From the NCBI RefSeq assembly GCF_000203935.1, contig NC_008577.1, positions 248,001 through 312,000 on the forward strand: 64,000 nt of DNA. Direction: 5' to 3'. Positions 10,048 to 19,129 of the stretch are shown in pieces. The stretch comes from Shewanella sp. ANA-3. GTDB taxonomy: Bacteria > Pseudomonadota > Gammaproteobacteria > Enterobacterales > Shewanellaceae. Within the stretch, counting starts at the first letter, position 1. Each line of letters starts with the position of its first letter. The position numbers and the translations under genes are program-made. The notes below the pieces were generated by a model that worked only from the letters and a program-made list of their open reading frames with translations, did no database searches and was not told the origin of the DNA.

Positions 10048-10075
10048 ATAAAAAAGCCTCCGAAGAGGCTCTTTG
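10048..10075 (-). terminator. Intrinsic terminator of the ccmABCDE operon
   Basis: Read on the minus strand: AGCCTC, a TTCG tetraloop, GAGGCT, then TTTTTTATTG, starting about 30 bases after the ccmE stop. It ends the ccm transcript before the binding-protein gene. Confidence 0.88.
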
Positions 10076-10100
10076 TTTATCTAAATTTACAGCATGGCGA

Positions 10101-10586
10101 TTATTGCGCCGCCGATTTTTGCTGGCTGTAATCTAACTTTTCATGTTTTTGGCCCATGGCTTCGGCCACTTCTGGCGGCATGTAGTTTTCGTCATGCTTA
10201 GCCAGTACTTCGGTTGCGGCCAATTTGCCGTCTTCACCTAATACACCTTGTGCCACAATACCTTGGCCTTCGCGGAACAGATCCGGCAGCAGATCGTCAT
10301 AGGTCACGAGAATTTCGCCACCTAATGAGTCATGCACGGCAAATTGCACGTGCAGGCTGTTTGGATCGCGCACCATAGAACCAACCGTTACCATACCGCC
10401 TACGCGAATACGTTGGCCCGCTTCGGGTTTAACACCGGTATCGGTTTTACCGTGTACGATCTCCGACGGTGTATAGAATAAGTTTAAGTTGGAGTTCAGC
10501 GCATACAGCAGAAGCGAAGCAATCGCGGCTACGCCACCGATTAATGCTACAGCTAACGTCAGTCTCTTTTTGCGTCTTGGGTTCAC
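10101..10586 (-). CDS. ccmE: CcmE, periplasmic haem chaperone
   Basis: CcmE receives haem from CcmC, holds it covalently through a histidine, and passes it to the CcmF/H ligase for attachment to apocytochromes. 161 aa: one N-terminal membrane anchor (about residues 8-30), an OB-fold periplasmic domain, and the haem-binding HDENY motif with His131 and Tyr135. The C-terminal tail is short and polar. Its ATG overlaps the ccmD stop by four bases, so translation is probably coupled. Confidence 0.97.
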
Positions 10587-10783
10587 GATTTGGTACTCCT
10601 AGTCTCTTTAAGGCGTTCTTCGCGGTTCATCTTCTTCGCGATTTCAATCAGTACTTTGCGCTTTTGGCGCGCACTAGTGATGATCAGCGTCGATAAACAG
10701 AAGAAGGTCACGCCATAGGCAAGCCATACATAAAAGGCATAGCCACCCATGTTGAAAAAATCACTGATAGAATCGAATTGCAT
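10583..10783 (-). CDS. ccmD: CcmD, small membrane protein of haem export
   Basis: CcmD is a one-helix protein that helps release haem-loaded CcmE from CcmABC. 66 aa: [26 protein letters not shown] gives the single helix with the characteristic MGGYAFYVW lead, followed by a basic cytoplasmic tail. It overlaps ccmE by four bases and ccmC by one. Confidence 0.93.
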
Positions 10784-11529
10784 TATTTGACCTCCTCAGC
10801 TTTAGCAAGTTCACGCACCCAAGGGCGCATGCCGTTTCTTGCTAAGATTTCTGCTCTAAATCTCACAATTGTGATAGCCCCTATCATAAGGCCGAAACCT
10901 AAAATATTGATTAAAAGTGGGTATAACATTTCGCTCGACATAGTCGATTTAGAGGTAATTTTGATAGTTGATGGTTGATGCAGAGAGCTCCACCATTCAA
11001 CCGAGTATTTGATGATCGGAATGTTGATCACGCCGACGATCGCTAAGATCCCTGCTGCACGTGCTGCCAGCACTTTGTCTTCGAAGGAAGCATAGAGCGA
11101 GATAACGCCCAAGTAGAGGAATAGCAGAACTAATTCAGACGTTAGACGCGCATCCCATACCCACCAAGTCCCCCACATGGGCTTACCCCAAGTCGCACCA
11201 GTAAAGAGGGCGATAAAGGTAATCACGGCACCAATAGGTGCAATGGATGCGGCGGCCCAATCAGCCAGTTTAATTTGCCATACGAGGCCGATAAATGCGG
11301 CTGTCGCCATACCCATGTAGGCGGCCATTGACATTGAGGCTGCTGGAACATGGATAAAGATAATCCGGTAGCTGTCGCCCTGTTGATAATCTGTTGGAGC
11401 AAACATTAATCCCCATACCGTGCCGACGGCAATAAAAAGGCAGGCTAAGGTGGCAAACCATGGAAATAATGTTCCTGATAATTTGTAAGCGCGCTCAGGA
11501 TCCGCGTAAGGGTGTAACCATTTCCACAT
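10783..11529 (-). CDS. ccmC: CcmC, haem-handling membrane protein
   Basis: CcmC loads haem onto CcmE with help from CcmABD. 248 aa with six membrane helices and the tryptophan-rich periplasmic motif WGTWWVWDARLTSELVLLFL. Conserved histidines lie in the flanking loops (FIHVPAASM and SLHQPSTIK). One base separates it from ccmB upstream. Confidence 0.97.
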   Translation of the reverse strand: MWKWLHPYADPERAYKLSGTLFPWFATLACLFIAVGTVWGLMFAPTDYQQGDSYRIIFIHVPAASMSMAAYMGMATAAFIGLVWQIKLADWAAASIAPIGAVITFIALFTGATWGKPMWGTWWVWDARLTSELVLLFLYLGVISLYASFEDKVLAARAAGILAIVGVINIPIIKYSVEWWSSLHQPSTIKITSKSTMSSEMLYPLLINILGFGLMIGAITIVRFRAEILARNGMRPWVRELAKAEEVK

Positions 11530-11530
11530 T

Positions 11531-12217
11531 TTAGTTAGTACTCACTCGCAGAGATGCACCAATTGCAAAGGGTGCTAAGGTTAACGAACCGATCAACATG
11601 GCGCCAATTATAGCGAGCTGACCATCATAGGGTAAATTCATTCCTGCAGCATCTATGGCGCTGGTCGCGAAAATCAGCACAGGAATATAAAGTGGTAAAA
11701 TAAGCAGACTCAGTAACACGCCGCCTTTACGCAGACCCACGGTTAGGGCCACACCAATTGCGCCTAAGAGGGATAATACTGGTGTGCCCAGTGCGAGTGT
11801 TGCAATCAGCGCACCATAACTGTTGGCGTCTAAATTGAGCAGCACCGCCAGCAAGGGCGCGATAATAATCAGTGGCACGCCAGTCAGTAGCCAGTGGGCT
11901 AATACTTTGGCCAATACCAATACCGAGAGTGGCTGTGGGCTGAGTAGCATTTGCTCTAAGCTGCCATCGCTAAAGTCGGCTTTAAATAGACGCTCGAGTG
12001 AAAGCATAGACGCCAGTAATGCCGCAACCCAAATAATCCCAGGAGCAATACGGGCTAGCATTTGTGGTTCAGGACCAATTCCCAAAGGGAATAGAGTCAC
12101 AACCATGATGAAGAATAACAAGGGATTAAAGATATCACCGCGGTGACGAATGGCGATTTTTAGATCCCGCTGTAGTAATGTTAAAAACGCTTGGGTAAAG
12201 CTGATGCCTCTTTTCAT
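11531..12217 (-). CDS. ccmB: CcmB, permease subunit of the CcmAB transporter
   Basis: CcmB pairs with the CcmA ATPase; the complex uses ATP to free haem-loaded CcmE from CcmC. 228 aa with six predicted helices. Family signatures include RDLKIAIRHRGDIFNPLLFF near the N-terminus and LERLFKADFSDGSLEQMLLS. It starts 11 bases after the ccmA stop. Confidence 0.96.
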   Translation of the reverse strand: MKRGISFTQAFLTLLQRDLKIAIRHRGDIFNPLLFFIMVVTLFPLGIGPEPQMLARIAPGIIWVAALLASMLSLERLFKADFSDGSLEQMLLSPQPLSVLVLAKVLAHWLLTGVPLIIIAPLLAVLLNLDANSYGALIATLALGTPVLSLLGAIGVALTVGLRKGGVLLSLLILPLYIPVLIFATSAIDAAGMNLPYDGQLAIIGAMLIGSLTLAPFAIGASLRVSTN

Positions 12218-12228
12218 TATGCCAAACC

Positions 12229-12879
12229 TTATACGAAGCGATAATCTAGACGAATTTTACGAAGCCTATCATCTTTGATAATGCCCATATCTTGGTGAGT
12301 GGTGAGGATCACGCAGCCACCATTATCCGCATGTTGAATAAATAACTGTTCAAGCTCTTCGACACCTCTTTTATCGATTGCGGTAAAAGGCTCATCGAGG
12401 ATCCACACTTTACAGTCATTGTGCCAGAGTCTGGCTAATGCTGTACGGCGGTGTTGACCAGCGGATAAATGCCCGGCGAGTGCTTCCTCAAACCCGGCTA
12501 AATTCACTTTAGCGAGAATGGCGGAAGTATCGAAATCATCATAGCCACTGATTCTTAAATTGAAGTTAAGGTTTTCTTCAGCGGATAATTCGGATTTCAC
12601 CCCAGCAAGATGGCCTAAATACAATAGGTCTTCGTTATATTCGTCGCGGTAACGGTTAATATCTTCATTGAGATAAAAAGTTTGTCCAGCGTAGGGACGA
12701 GATAAGCCTGCCAATATACGTAATAAACTGGTTTTGCCGGCGCCATTTGGGCCTTCGATCTGGACGATATCGCCAGCATTAATATCAAAACTTAATTCAT
12801 CAAACAGGATGCGTTCTTCGCGGATACATGTCAGCTTGCTCGCCGATACCAGTGTGTTTACTGAAGTTATATTTGTCAC
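12229..12879 (-). CDS. ccmA: CcmA, ATPase subunit of the CcmAB transporter
   Basis: Cytoplasmic ATP-binding subunit of the Ccm ABC complex. 216 aa with Walker [10 protein letters not shown], signature [13 protein letters not shown], Walker [10 protein letters not shown] and the switch histidine in ILTTHQD. First gene of the minus-strand operon ccmA-B-C-D-E, which is the order found in most System I bacteria. Confidence 0.97.
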   Translation of the reverse strand: MTNITSVNTLVSASKLTCIREERILFDELSFDINAGDIVQIEGPNGAGKTSLLRILAGLSRPYAGQTFYLNEDINRYRDEYNEDLLYLGHLAGVKSELSAEENLNFNLRISGYDDFDTSAILAKVNLAGFEEALAGHLSAGQHRRTALARLWHNDCKVWILDEPFTAIDKRGVEELEQLFIQHADNGGCVILTTHQDMGIIKDDRLRKIRLDYRFV

Positions 12880-12916
12880 TGAACCCTCTATCTCAAGCCG
12901 GAAGGAAACACAAGTG

Positions 12917-12925
12917 ATTCTAACA
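12917..12925 (-). promoter_or_regulatory. Candidate extended -10 promoter for ccmABCDE
   Basis: The minus strand reads TGTTAGAAT, an extended -10 element, 38 bases before the ccmA ATG. No clear -35 is visible. The rest of 12880-13204 holds the start region of scyA and nothing else that I recognise. Confidence 0.35.
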
Positions 12926-13140
12926 CAAACGATATTGCGGGGTTTACACTTGCTTAATACTAGATGTCAGCAATTTGATGTGGTTCCAATAACCGCAATA
13001 TTTCTCGAACTAATCGAACTTTTTTAATACTTGCTAATATATTAACGAATTTGTCACGCTTGTCGCCTTATATCATTTGTGCTGAGATTCTAATCACAAA
13101 AAGATGAGATTTATTGAAGTTTGTAGTAATCTTAGTCCGC

Positions 13141-13146
13141 TATAAT
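13141..13146 (+). promoter_or_regulatory. Candidate -10 element for scyA
   Basis: A perfect TATAAT lies 58 bases before the scyA start codon. The best upstream hexamer is TTGTAG at 13121, 14 bases away, so the -35 is weak and an activator may be needed. Confidence 0.45.
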
Positions 13147-13204
13147 GAGTCTGCCTCAAAGGGCAGCGAGAGCTTTGTACGTATTTGCATTAGGAACATT
13201 GAAC

Positions 13205-13504
13205 ATGAAAAAACTGTTAGCAATGACTGCAGTCGCTGCTTTGACTATGTCAGTCAACGTTTCAGCTCAAGATGCTGAAGCTATTTTCAACAAGGCATGT
13301 ACCGTATGCCACAGCATGGGTGTTGCTGGTGCTCCAAAGGCGCACAACGCTGCTGAGTGGGAACCACGCTTAGCAAAAGGTATGGACACTCTGTTACACA
13401 GTGTAAAAACTGGCTTAAACGCAATGCCACCAGGTGGTATGTGTACTGATTGTACTGACGAAGATTACAAAGCAGCTATCGAGTTTATGTCTAAAGCTCA
13501 GTAA
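13205..13504 (+). CDS. scyA: Monohaem cytochrome c5 (ScyA-type)
   Basis: A small periplasmic electron carrier; in S. oneidensis ScyA delivers electrons to the diheme peroxidase CcpA and to cbb3 oxidase. 99 aa: signal peptide to about residue 21 (cleavage after SAQ/VSA), haem motif CTVCH, the likely axial methionine in AMPPGGM, and the CTDC pair typical of the c5 family. The frame opens at 13145 but the true start is MKKLLAMTAV at 13205, just after GGAAC. It sits between the two divergent ccm blocks that mature it. Confidence 0.95.
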   Translation: MKKLLAMTAVAALTMSVNVSAQDAEAIFNKACTVCHSMGVAGAPKAHNAAEWEPRLAKGMDTLLHSVKTGLNAMPPGGMCTDCTDEDYKAAIEFMSKAQ

Positions 13505-13517
13505 TTTTTGCAGTGTT

Positions 13518-13547
13518 AAAAAAACCGGCATTAGCCGGTTTTTTTAT
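13518..13547. terminator. Bidirectional terminator between scyA and ccmI
   Basis: AAAAAAACCGGC and GCCGGTTTTTTT form a symmetric hairpin with an ATTA loop. The A- and T-runs serve both converging genes. Confidence 0.92.
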
Positions 13548-13587
13548 GTCTGCGCTAAGCCGAAACCTAGCGCTAGGCACGGATAAC

Positions 13588-14835
13588 TTATTGCACTTGG
13601 GTATCTAACACTAAGCTTGCAGTGTCACCCACATTTACTTTGCTGACTTTGCCTTGAATATCACCTGCCTGAGGTTTGATATTGCCATGCTTAGACAACA
13701 CCGCGATCACTTCAACACTCGCAGTTTGGCTCAGTTTCACATCGCCACCCATACCTGTGCTGTCATCGAGCGTTACTGTTACCGGTAAAGTTTTTGCGCT
13801 CACCTTAGTTGCCGCTAATGGCACTTTAGGACCTTCGGTCGCACGGGCGAAGACGAAGATAGTGTCATCAGGGCCTGCTTGTGCGGCCAGTTCGGGTGAA
13901 ATTGAAATCGCAATACTTACAGACTTAGTCGCAACTTTTGCCTGCTTGTGGACATCATCGTTAGGCATGCCCGCGGTTTCGCCTTGCATACGCAGGTTTG
14001 CCGTTTCAATGGCATTCATCAGCGCGGCGCGGTCTACATCGGTGCGGTCGCTATTGAGAATGGTTTGCCATGAATCAATGGCTTTTTGATAGTTAGCAGT
14101 GAAGAAAGCATCCATACCGACGAGCAGTAAGGTTGATGGATCCTGTGGATCTAACGCTAAAGATTCATCAATTAAAGCTTGAATTTGCGGAGTCATTTGC
14201 TGACCCGCTTTATAGTACATAGCTGTTGCTTTTGGACCAATTAATTCAGCGTGTTTACCGACTAATTCCATCACCTTATCGAAGGCTGCAACGGCTTTAT
14301 CGAATTGGTTAGCAGAGATATAAGCGTGACCTAGGCTGAACCAAGCTTGGCTGTTTTCAGGCTCGGCTTGTACTTGTGCCTCCATCATCTGTACGCGTTG
14401 TGCCATGATTTGCGCCGCGTCCATACCCGCATGTGGGTTAGCAGGTTGGGTGTTGCCGATATTCTCAAAGGCACCCAAGTGCTGATAGAGGTAACCTGAA
14501 ATCGCAATCAAGCAGACCGACATGACCGATGGCCATAAAATGCTCTTAGGTTTGATCTGGTTGACGAGTGAATCATCGCTCGCTTGTTTGATGTCTTGGA
14601 GCAGGCTGATTTCTAGCTCTTTCTTCAGTGCATCAAATTCAGCTTGGTCGAGCAGTTCTTCATTGAGTTCTTTCTCAAGAGTGGCAAGACGTTCATTGAA
14701 CAATTCAAGGTTAGTTTGTCTGCGAACGCCGGCTTCTTCAGTGCGTAACAACTTTTGCTGTCTGAAATGCGGGATCCAGATCAGCGTTAAGCTGACCAAC
14801 ACAACAAGCGCAATAAAAATCCAAAATGTCGTCAT
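13588..14835 (-). CDS. ccmI: CcmI, apocytochrome c chaperone
   Basis: CcmI holds unfolded apocytochrome c for the CcmF/H haem ligase. 415 aa: membrane helix 1 at the N-terminus (FWIFIALVVLVSLTLIWIP), a basic and coiled-coil cytoplasmic loop (about residues 25-90), helix 2 (about 100-120), then TPR repeats (about 150-275; SQAWFSLGHAYISANQFDKA) and a beta-rich C-terminal domain (about 310-415). MTTFWIF at 14835 is taken as start; the frame is open to an upstream ATG at 14862 that adds nine polar residues. It stands alone on the minus strand, divergent from ccmFGH. Confidence 0.92.
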   Translation of the reverse strand: MTTFWIFIALVVLVSLTLIWIPHFRQQKLLRTEEAGVRRQTNLELFNERLATLEKELNEELLDQAEFDALKKELEISLLQDIKQASDDSLVNQIKPKSILWPSVMSVCLIAISGYLYQHLGAFENIGNTQPANPHAGMDAAQIMAQRVQMMEAQVQAEPENSQAWFSLGHAYISANQFDKAVAAFDKVMELVGKHAELIGPKATAMYYKAGQQMTPQIQALIDESLALDPQDPSTLLLVGMDAFFTANYQKAIDSWQTILNSDRTDVDRAALMNAIETANLRMQGETAGMPNDDVHKQAKVATKSVSIAISISPELAAQAGPDDTIFVFARATEGPKVPLAATKVSAKTLPVTVTLDDSTGMGGDVKLSQTASVEVIAVLSKHGNIKPQAGDIQGKVSKVNVGDTASLVLDTQVQ

Positions 14836-15234
14836 TGTTTCTATATTCACTTTAGTTTGCATAAAAGCGGTTGTTACCGCCGGCTTGGAAGCAAGATTAT
14901 ACGTAAAGATTATTCATTGAACAGTAATATAAGACCTTCAACGCAGTGAAAACTGAGAGTTGGGCACTGGTTCACAAATTGATCCATCAGGTAAATTTTG
15001 TATGAAACTTAAGGCTCATTTATCTGTCACATGCAAAACTGTAGGCCAGTGATGGCTCCATTTCGACAAAAATCGAGAATGAGACAAGTCACCCAGTTTT
15101 GTATGAAAGAGGCAGACAGGAACAATAGCAAATACTAAAATGAACAAAATTTCGTGCATTTGTGTGAACAGCATGTTGTGCGTTGGTCTAGAGTCTTTCT
15201 AAATCAACATATTATTAGAGACTGAGGAAAACCC
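14836..15234. other. Divergent intergenic region between ccmI and ccmF
   Basis: About 400 bases with no gene. It must hold promoters for ccmI and ccmFGH. The only clear element is GAGGAAA, the ribosome site of ccmF, at 15223-15229. TTGTGC at 15176 with CTAAAT at 15199 is a poor promoter match. I see no good CRP or FNR box. Confidence 0.5.
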
Positions 15235-17214
15235 ATGATCCCAGAACTTGGACACTTTTCGCTGATTATAGGAGTGGCATTCGCCTTCTTATTAGTCAGC
15301 GTTCCCCTTATAGGTGTTGCCCGTAAAGACCAATATCTAGTGAGGTATGCTTGGCCGTTAACCTACGGAATGTTCTTTTTTATCGCTTTATCCGTAGTAT
15401 CTCTTGGTTACAGCTTCGCCGTTGATGACTTCTCCGTTGCCTATGTGGCACATCACTCGAACTCCCAGTTACCTATCTTCTTTAAGATTGCGGCCGTATG
15501 GGGCGGTCATGAAGGGTCACTGCTGTTCTGGGTGTTTGCGCTATCGACCTGGGCGGCTTCGGTTGCCTTATTCAGTAAAGGCTTAGAAGAAGTGTTCACC
15601 GCTAGGGTTTTAGCTGTACTGGCGCTGATCGTGATTGGCTTTAGCTTATTTATGCTACTCACCTCTAGCCCATTTGAACGCCTATTCCCAATGCCAGCCG
15701 AAGGTCGTGACTTAAACCCAATGCTGCAGGACGTGGGCTTAATCTTCCATCCACCTATGCTGTACTTAGGTTATGTGGGCTTCTCGGTAAGCTTCGCGTT
15801 TGCGATTGCAGCTCTGATGAGTGGTCACCTTGACTCTGCATGGGCACGTTGGTCACGTCCTTGGACTTTAGCCGCTTGGATTTTCCTCACAGGCGGTATT
15901 GCATTAGGTTCTTGGTGGGCATACTACGAATTAGGCTGGGGTGGCTGGTGGTTCTGGGATCCCGTAGAAAACGCTTCCTTTATGCCTTGGTTAGTCGGTA
16001 CAGCATTAGTGCATTCACTGATCGTGACCGAAAAACGTGGTGCGTTCCGTAACTGGACCGTATTACTGTCTATCTTCGCGTTCTCTTTAAGCTTACTCGG
16101 TACCTTTATCGTGCGTTCGGGTGTATTGACCTCAGTACACTCCTTCGCAGCCGATCCAAGCCGCGGTATGTTCATTCTGTTACTGCTGGGTCTTGCGATT
16201 GGTGGTTCACTCACGCTGTTCGCCTTCCGCGCCAGTGAAATGAGCAGCCCTGCACGTTTCGAGCTGAAATCAAAAGAAACCATGCTGTTAGTCTGTAACG
16301 TGTTACTCACGGTTGCAGCGGGTACTGTGTTGTTAGGAACTCTATATCCACTGCTGATCGATGCCTTAGGCATGGGTAAGATTTCTGTTGGACCTCCATA
16401 CTTCAATGCTGTGTTTGTGCCTATCGTCCTCGTACTGTTTGGCTTTATGGGTGTCGGTCCAATCATCCGCTGGAAGAAATCCAAAGCCGGTGAGCTCAAA
16501 CGTCAATTACTGGTGCCTGCATTAGTCTCTGCAGCGATTGGTATCGTGACACCGTTTATTGTGGATGGTGCGTTCAACGCTTGGGTTGCCTGTGGTATCG
16601 CCGCTGCGTCTTGGATTGTGTTAGCGACGGCAAGAGCCGCGTATAACATCGTTAAGCCAAAAGAAGGCGAAGTGAGCGTGGCACGTATGGGCCGCAGCGA
16701 ACTAGGGATGATCTTAGCCCACTTAGGTATTGCCGTGTCGGTGATTGGTGCCACTATGGTATCGAACTACTCGGTTGAGAAGAGTGTGCGTATGGGCCCA
16801 GGCGTGAGCCAAGAGCTTGCGGGCTATACCTTTAAGTATCTCGAGACTAAGAACGTCGTAGGTCCTAACTACACCGCGCAACAAGGTCAAATTGAGATCT
16901 ACAAAGGCGATAAACTGCTGACGTTGCTCAAGCCTGATCGTCGCCAATACAATGTGCGTACTATGGACATGACCGAAGCGGGTATCGATTGGGGTCTGTT
17001 CCGTGACTTATATGTCACCATGGGCGACCCAATCAGCAGCACTGAGTTTGCTGTGCGTTTGAACTACAAGCCATTTGTTCGTTGGTTATGGTTTGGAGCA
17101 ATATTCATGATGGTTGGTGGTTTCTTCGCCGCATCGGATAAACGCTATCGCTCAAAAGTGGCGGCTACGGTTAAGCCACAAGCTGAAAAAGCGAAATTAG
17201 CTACCGCGCAATAG
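15235..17214 (+). CDS. ccmF: CcmF, core of the cytochrome c haem ligase
   Basis: CcmF takes haem from CcmE, reduces it and, with CcmG/H/I, attaches it to CxxCH motifs. 659 aa (E. coli 647) with about 15 helices. The tryptophan-rich WWD domain is clear (GWGGWWFWDPVENASFMPWL), as are the flanking histidine segments (AVWGGHEGSLLFW, LIFHPPMLYLGY, LVHSLIVTEKRG). A large periplasmic domain precedes the last helix. First gene of ccmF-ccmG-ccmH-tlpA-like. Confidence 0.97.
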   Translation: MIPELGHFSLIIGVAFAFLLVSVPLIGVARKDQYLVRYAWPLTYGMFFFIALSVVSLGYSFAVDDFSVAYVAHHSNSQLPIFFKIAAVWGGHEGSLLFWVFALSTWAASVALFSKGLEEVFTARVLAVLALIVIGFSLFMLLTSSPFERLFPMPAEGRDLNPMLQDVGLIFHPPMLYLGYVGFSVSFAFAIAALMSGHLDSAWARWSRPWTLAAWIFLTGGIALGSWWAYYELGWGGWWFWDPVENASFMPWLVGTALVHSLIVTEKRGAFRNWTVLLSIFAFSLSLLGTFIVRSGVLTSVHSFAADPSRGMFILLLLGLAIGGSLTLFAFRASEMSSPARFELKSKETMLLVCNVLLTVAAGTVLLGTLYPLLIDALGMGKISVGPPYFNAVFVPIVLVLFGFMGVGPIIRWKKSKAGELKRQLLVPALVSAAIGIVTPFIVDGAFNAWVACGIAAASWIVLATARAAYNIVKPKEGEVSVARMGRSELGMILAHLGIAVSVIGATMVSNYSVEKSVRMGPGVSQELAGYTFKYLETKNVVGPNYTAQQGQIEIYKGDKLLTLLKPDRRQYNVRTMDMTEAGIDWGLFRDLYVTMGDPISSTEFAVRLNYKPFVRWLWFGAIFMMVGGFFAASDKRYRSKVAATVKPQAEKAKLATAQ

Positions 17215-17225
17215 TTGGGGAATAT

Positions 17226-17780
17226 ATGAAGAAGTTGGTTCTGTTTATCCCATTAGTCATCTTTCTTGGCATGGGGGTATTTTTATACAAAGGATTGTTT
17301 TTAAATCCACAGAAACTGGATTCAGCTCTGGAAGGAAAGCCGATCCCGGCTTTCCAACTGGAACGTCTCGAAACACCAAGCGAGATGATTACCAATGAGC
17401 AACTGAAAGGCAAAGTCTCACTACTCAACGTATGGGCCACTTGGTGTCCATCTTGTAAGTATGAGCATCCTTTCTTAGTCATGCTGAAACGCCAAAATAT
17501 TCTGCCTATCTACGGGATTAACTACCGCGACGAGCGTATTCCCGCATTGGAAGAATTAAAACGTCAAGGCGATCCGTACCATACCAACATCTTCGATAAG
17601 GATGGCCGTTTAGGATTAGACCTCGGGGTTTATGGTGCGCCAGAAAGCTTTATTGTCGATCATAAAGGCATCATTCGTTTCCGTTACGCCGGTCCAATCG
17701 ACCAGCGCGTATGGAGCGAAACTTTGTACCCCATGATCCAACAACTACAAGCTGAAGCGGCGAAGGATGGTGCAGCGTGA
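17226..17780 (+). CDS. ccmG: CcmG (DsbE), thioredoxin-like reductase for cytochrome c maturation
   Basis: CcmG reduces the disulfide of the haem-binding CxxC in apocytochromes or in CcmH. 184 aa: an N-terminal anchor (VLFIPLVIFLGMGVFLYKG), then a thioredoxin fold with WATWCPSCKYEHP (active-site CPSC) and the GVYGAPESFIVD loop with the conserved cis-region and acidic residue typical of CcmG. It overlaps ccmH by four bases. Confidence 0.96.
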   Translation: MKKLVLFIPLVIFLGMGVFLYKGLFLNPQKLDSALEGKPIPAFQLERLETPSEMITNEQLKGKVSLLNVWATWCPSCKYEHPFLVMLKRQNILPIYGINYRDERIPALEELKRQGDPYHTNIFDKDGRLGLDLGVYGAPESFIVDHKGIIRFRYAGPIDQRVWSETLYPMIQQLQAEAAKDGAA

Positions 17781-18256
17781 GAACACTGACAAAAATCATC
17801 GGTGGTTTAGTGTTGTTGCTGAGTATGGCAACAGCGGCCATGGCGACACCCGTCGATACTTACGAGTTTAAATCGCCAGAAAACCAAAAACGTGGTTTAT
17901 CGCTGGCCCATGAACTGCGTTGTCCGCAATGTCAAAACCAAAACCTGATCGACTCTAACTCACCCGTTGCCCGAGATCTGCGTCTTGAAGTCTACAAGAT
18001 GGTTGATGAAGGCAAGGGCGATGATGAGATCATCGAGTTTATGACGAGCCGCTATGGTGAGTTCGTTCTCTACAAACCTAAAATGGAAACCAAAACCTAT
18101 ATTCTTTGGTTAGGTCCAGTGGGTTTGTTGCTGCTCGGTCTGATCATTGGCTTCATCTTTATCCGCAAGCAACGTATCGGTGGCTGCACTGAGGCCGAGA
18201 TCAGCGCCGAAGATCAAAAAGCGCTCGATGCTTTATTAAAGCGTGATACTAAATGA
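17777..18256 (+). CDS. ccmH: CcmH, thiol-disulfide protein of the haem ligase (short form)
   Basis: CcmH presents reduced apocytochrome to CcmF. 159 aa: signal sequence, LRCPQCQNQNLIDSNSPVA with the LRCxxC motif, the three-helix domain, and a C-terminal membrane helix (YILWLGPVGLLLLGLIIGFIF). It lacks the TPR domain fused in E. coli CcmH, which is encoded separately here as ccmI. It overlaps both neighbours by four bases. Confidence 0.96.
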   Translation: MRTLTKIIGGLVLLLSMATAAMATPVDTYEFKSPENQKRGLSLAHELRCPQCQNQNLIDSNSPVARDLRLEVYKMVDEGKGDDEIIEFMTSRYGEFVLYKPKMETKTYILWLGPVGLLLLGLIIGFIFIRKQRIGGCTEAEISAEDQKALDALLKRDTK

Positions 18257-18834
18257 AGTCATTTGCCTTAGCTGCAATCCTTGCGAGTCTGTCTGTTGCC
18301 TTTGCTGGTGGTGCCCAAGCGTACCCCGGCATGCAGCAGGCAAACAAGCCGATAGAGTCGACAGTCGATCTGATTAACGTTCTACCCAAGACTTATCCTA
18401 TCGATCCCGTCGCTTTTAGCGATGTCGATGGCAAGGCGATCGATTTCAGCCAATATAAAGGCAAAGTCGTGATGGTGAACATGTGGGCGACTTGGTGTCC
18501 TCCCTGTGTCAGAGAGTTACCTGCGATTGAACGCTTGGCGACAAAGTTTAAAGCAGAAGAGTTTGCACTATTACCTATCTCTATCGATGCGGATGGCAAA
18601 CAACAGGTTCAGCCATTTTTAACCTCATTAGGAATGGCAAACTTTAATTCCTACTATGATCCCCAGCAAAACCTTGGGCAGGTGTTTCCATTAGATACTA
18701 TCCCTGCGACCTTTATTCTCGATCAAAACGGTCAATTGATCGCGTTTGTGAGATCATTTGTCGACTGGGATGATGCAAAAGCCGTATCGCTGATCCAAGG
18801 TTTTATCGATAAAGGCGCGAAAAAGCTGAATTAA
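18253..18834 (+). CDS. TlpA/ResA-like periplasmic thioredoxin
   Basis: 193 aa with an N-terminal signal peptide (ALAAILASLSVAFAGGAQA, residues about 4-23) rather than a clear anchor. It has a thioredoxin fold with WATWCPPCVRELPAIERL (active site CPPC), then FPLDTIPATFILDQNG with the cis-proline. It overlaps ccmH by four bases and ends the operon. It probably supplies or removes electrons from Ccm substrates alongside CcmG, but a separate role in periplasmic disulfide reduction is possible. Confidence 0.85.
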   Translation: MKSFALAAILASLSVAFAGGAQAYPGMQQANKPIESTVDLINVLPKTYPIDPVAFSDVDGKAIDFSQYKGKVVMVNMWATWCPPCVRELPAIERLATKFKAEEFALLPISIDADGKQQVQPFLTSLGMANFNSYYDPQQNLGQVFPLDTIPATFILDQNGQLIAFVRSFVDWDDAKAVSLIQGFIDKGAKKLN

Positions 18835-18869
18835 GCAGCAGATTGCGCGTAAATAGAACGCCATTGTAG

Positions 18870-18900
18870 AAAAGATCGCCATGCGATCTTTTTTCTTTTA
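18870..18900 (+). terminator. Terminator of the ccmFGH operon
   Basis: AAAAGATCGC and GCGATCTTTT pair around a 3-base loop and run into TTTTCTTTT. It lies just before the rRNA promoters. Confidence 0.9.
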
Positions 18901-18908
18901 AAAAGCCC

Positions 18909-18936
18909 TTGCACAAAAAGTTCTGCTGCCTATAAT
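18909..18936 (+). promoter_or_regulatory. rRNA operon promoter P1
   Basis: TTGCAC, a 16-base spacer, TATAAT, then the G/C-rich GCGC discriminator that is typical of stringently controlled rRNA promoters. Confidence 0.85.
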
Positions 18937-19043
18937 GCGCATCCACTGACACGGCAGACAGCGAAAGCAAGCGCGGTGACAGTGCGAATCGAATGCAAAA
19001 TGTGCAGTTGATTCGAAAGCATCAAGAAGTTTGTAAAAACGCC

Positions 19044-19071
19044 TTGACGCGACAAGGGAAATGCGTAGAAT
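19044..19071 (+). promoter_or_regulatory. rRNA operon promoter P2
   Basis: TTGACG, a 16-base spacer, TAGAAT, followed by ACGCAGCCC. About 135 bases downstream of P1, matching the tandem promoter layout of enterobacterial rrn operons. Confidence 0.8.
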
Positions 19072-19117
19072 ACGCAGCCCTGACCCGCTGAGCGGTAACG
19101 CGAAAGCTGAGGTCAAA

Positions 19118-19129
19118 TGCTCTTTAACA
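19118..19129 (+). promoter_or_regulatory. rrn leader boxA antitermination site
   Basis: TGCTCTTTAACA matches the NusB/S10-binding boxA. A near copy (TGTTCTTTAACA) lies in the 16S-23S spacer at 20957-20968. The stem-forming sequence at 19081-19116 just upstream could supply boxB. Confidence 0.85.

Noticed and set aside
13068-13100. TTTGTG...CACAAA upstream of scyA as a CRP site
   Set aside because: The spacing between the half-sites is about 11 bases instead of 6.
14977-14990. TTGATCCATCAG upstream of ccmF as an FNR box
   Set aside because: The half-sites are separated by two bases rather than four, so FNR could not bind.
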